DNA of 14,385 nt, taken from Pseudomonadota bacterium (GTDB lineage Bacteria > Pseudomonadota > Gammaproteobacteria > Burkholderiales > Burkholderiaceae_B). The stretch spans positions 1 to 14,385 of the forward strand of contig JAEZBO010000045.1 of the NCBI GenBank assembly GCA_023427085.1. The letters are read 5' to 3'. Of this stretch, positions 13,543 through 14,385 are shown one piece after another. Position 1 is the stretch's first letter. Every line of letters starts with the position of its first letter. Under the pieces are notes generated by a model, which made no database searches, had not been told where the DNA came from, and worked only from the letters and a program-made list of their open reading frames with translations. The position numbers and the translations under genes were made by a program.

Positions 13543-14268
13543 ATGAGTAGCGACACCTCGTCCCGCGCGCCCCGGCCGCGTGCCCCCGTCAAGCCCGGCT
13601 TCGATCCCGCCGCCCAGCCCTGGCAGGTTGCGGACGACGGCCTGACGCCGGTCGACGCGAGCCTGCTGACGTCGCAAGCCTTGCGCCGCATCCTCAGCGC
13701 GCCGCCCAGCTGGTCGCCCGATCCCTCGCTCGAAGAGCGTTATCGCAGTCCCGGGCGCGAGGGCCCGACCGTGCAGGCGGCGGTGCTGATCCCGCTGGTG
13801 GTGCACGAGGCCGGCATCCGCGTGATGCTGACCGAACGGGCCGCCCATTTACGCGACCATGCCGGCCAGATCAGCTTTCCGGGTGGCCGCATCGAAAGCT
13901 GGGACGCCAGCCCGGTCGCCGCAGCGCTGCGCGAGACGCAGGAAGAAACCGGCCTGACCGACGACTACATCGAAGTGCTGGGCAGCCTGCCCGACTACGT
14001 CACCACCACCGGCTACTCGGTGACCCCGGTCGCCGCGCTGGTACGGCCGGGCTTCGTGCTCAAGCCCGACGCCTTCGAGGTCGCCGACATCTTCGAGGTG
14101 CCGCTGGCTTTCCTGACCGACCCGGCCAACCACCGGCTGCACCAGGCCACGCTGCCGGACGGCCAGCAGCGCCAGTTCTACTCCATGCCGTGGCAGGGGC
14201 GCTTCATCTGGGGCGCGACGGCTGCGATGTTGCGGAATTTTTATCATTTGCTGCGACAGGGGCGGTAG
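13543..14268 (+). CDS. nudL: NudL-type CoA pyrophosphatase (Nudix hydrolase)
   Basis: Predicted to split coenzyme A and its derivatives into 3',5'-ADP and 4'-phosphopantetheine, using divalent metal; 241 residues. The CoA-specific Nudix signature is present: MLTERAAHLRDHAGQISFPGG, ending at Gly114-Gly115. The Nudix helix follows with the spacing of this subfamily, with Arg130, Glu131, Glu134 and Glu135 in RETQEETGL. The N-terminal ~85 residues are Pro/Arg-rich and variable, longer than in E. coli NudL. The start at ATG 13543 has no clear ribosome site; TCTATAGATA lies just before it and may belong to a promoter. The rplS terminator lies 39 bases upstream, so it is likely its own unit or fed by read-through. 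The family is clear; the natural substrate is inferred. Confidence 0.92.
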   Translation: MSSDTSSRAPRPRAPVKPGFDPAAQPWQVADDGLTPVDASLLTSQALRRILSAPPSWSPDPSLEERYRSPGREGPTVQAAVLIPLVVHEAGIRVMLTERAAHLRDHAGQISFPGGRIESWDASPVAAALRETQEETGLTDDYIEVLGSLPDYVTTTGYSVTPVAALVRPGFVLKPDAFEVADIFEVPLAFLTDPANHRLHQATLPDGQQRQFYSMPWQGRFIWGATAAMLRNFYHLLRQGR

Positions 14269-14284
14269 GGGCGGCTTTCTTTTG

Positions 14285-14312
14285 TGGTCGTTTTTGGTTT
14301 TCTGGTCGTTTT
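14285..14312 (+). repeat. Short direct repeat after the Nudix gene
   Basis: TGGTCGTTTT occurs at 14285-14294 and again at 14303-14312, an 18-base period. The stretch is T-rich but forms no clear hairpin. The rest of 14269-14385 shows no supported gene. Confidence 0.4.
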
Positions 14313-14385
14313 AGCTGATTCCGCTGACAACACGGCTGTCGCGATGCGCAGGCCGTGGTCGCTCATGCTGTCGGGTGCGGCGCGG

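Noticed and set aside
14350..14385. Start of a further gene at the right edge (+ strand ATG in CGATGCGCAGG, or - strand ATGAGCGACC)
   Set aside because: Too short to judge; no ribosome site and no recognisable protein start on either strand.

Overview
The window is high-GC, densely coding DNA from a betaproteobacterium. Gene order, GC-rich third codon positions and the rplS promoter style suggest Burkholderiales, most likely the Bordetella/Achromobacter branch (inference; no 16S or other marker is present). Almost all genes lie on the + strand. The opposite strand shows only long accidental open frames opposite real genes. I see no tRNA, rRNA, CRISPR array, insertion sequence or prophage gene.

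Region 1 (1-3230) is redox and fatty-acid metabolism: the 3' end of etfA with a strong terminator, a D-2-hydroxyacid dehydrogenase with a GTG start, and a 607-residue acyl-CoA dehydrogenase whose electrons would go to the ETF encoded just upstream. Region 2 (3231-4020) is a single-cysteine (Prx6/LsfA-type) peroxiredoxin, preceded by an AT-rich island and followed by a terminator. Region 3 (4021-11086) is a complete assimilatory sulfate gene string, sbp-cysT-cysW-cysA-cysH-cysD-cysN, tightly packed with stop/start overlaps. It encodes periplasmic sulfate capture, the ABC importer, ATP sulfurylase (CysDN) and a [4Fe-4S] APS-type reductase. APS can therefore be reduced straight to sulfite without APS kinase. 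Sulfite reductase (cysI) is not in the window.

Region 4 (11087-12853) holds the most interesting signal. A COG1533/SplB-like radical SAM gene (PA0069 family) has a perfect CTGT-N8-ACAG LexA box sitting on a sigma70-like promoter. The promoter would start transcription essentially at the ATG, implying an SOS-induced, possibly leaderless mRNA. A small protein with one C-terminal membrane segment follows on the same strand. Region 5 (12854-14385) has a good promoter and a leader of about 160 nt with competing hairpins and repeats, then rplS (ribosomal protein L19), a strong terminator and a NudL-type CoA pyrophosphatase. The last 117 bases hold no supported gene.
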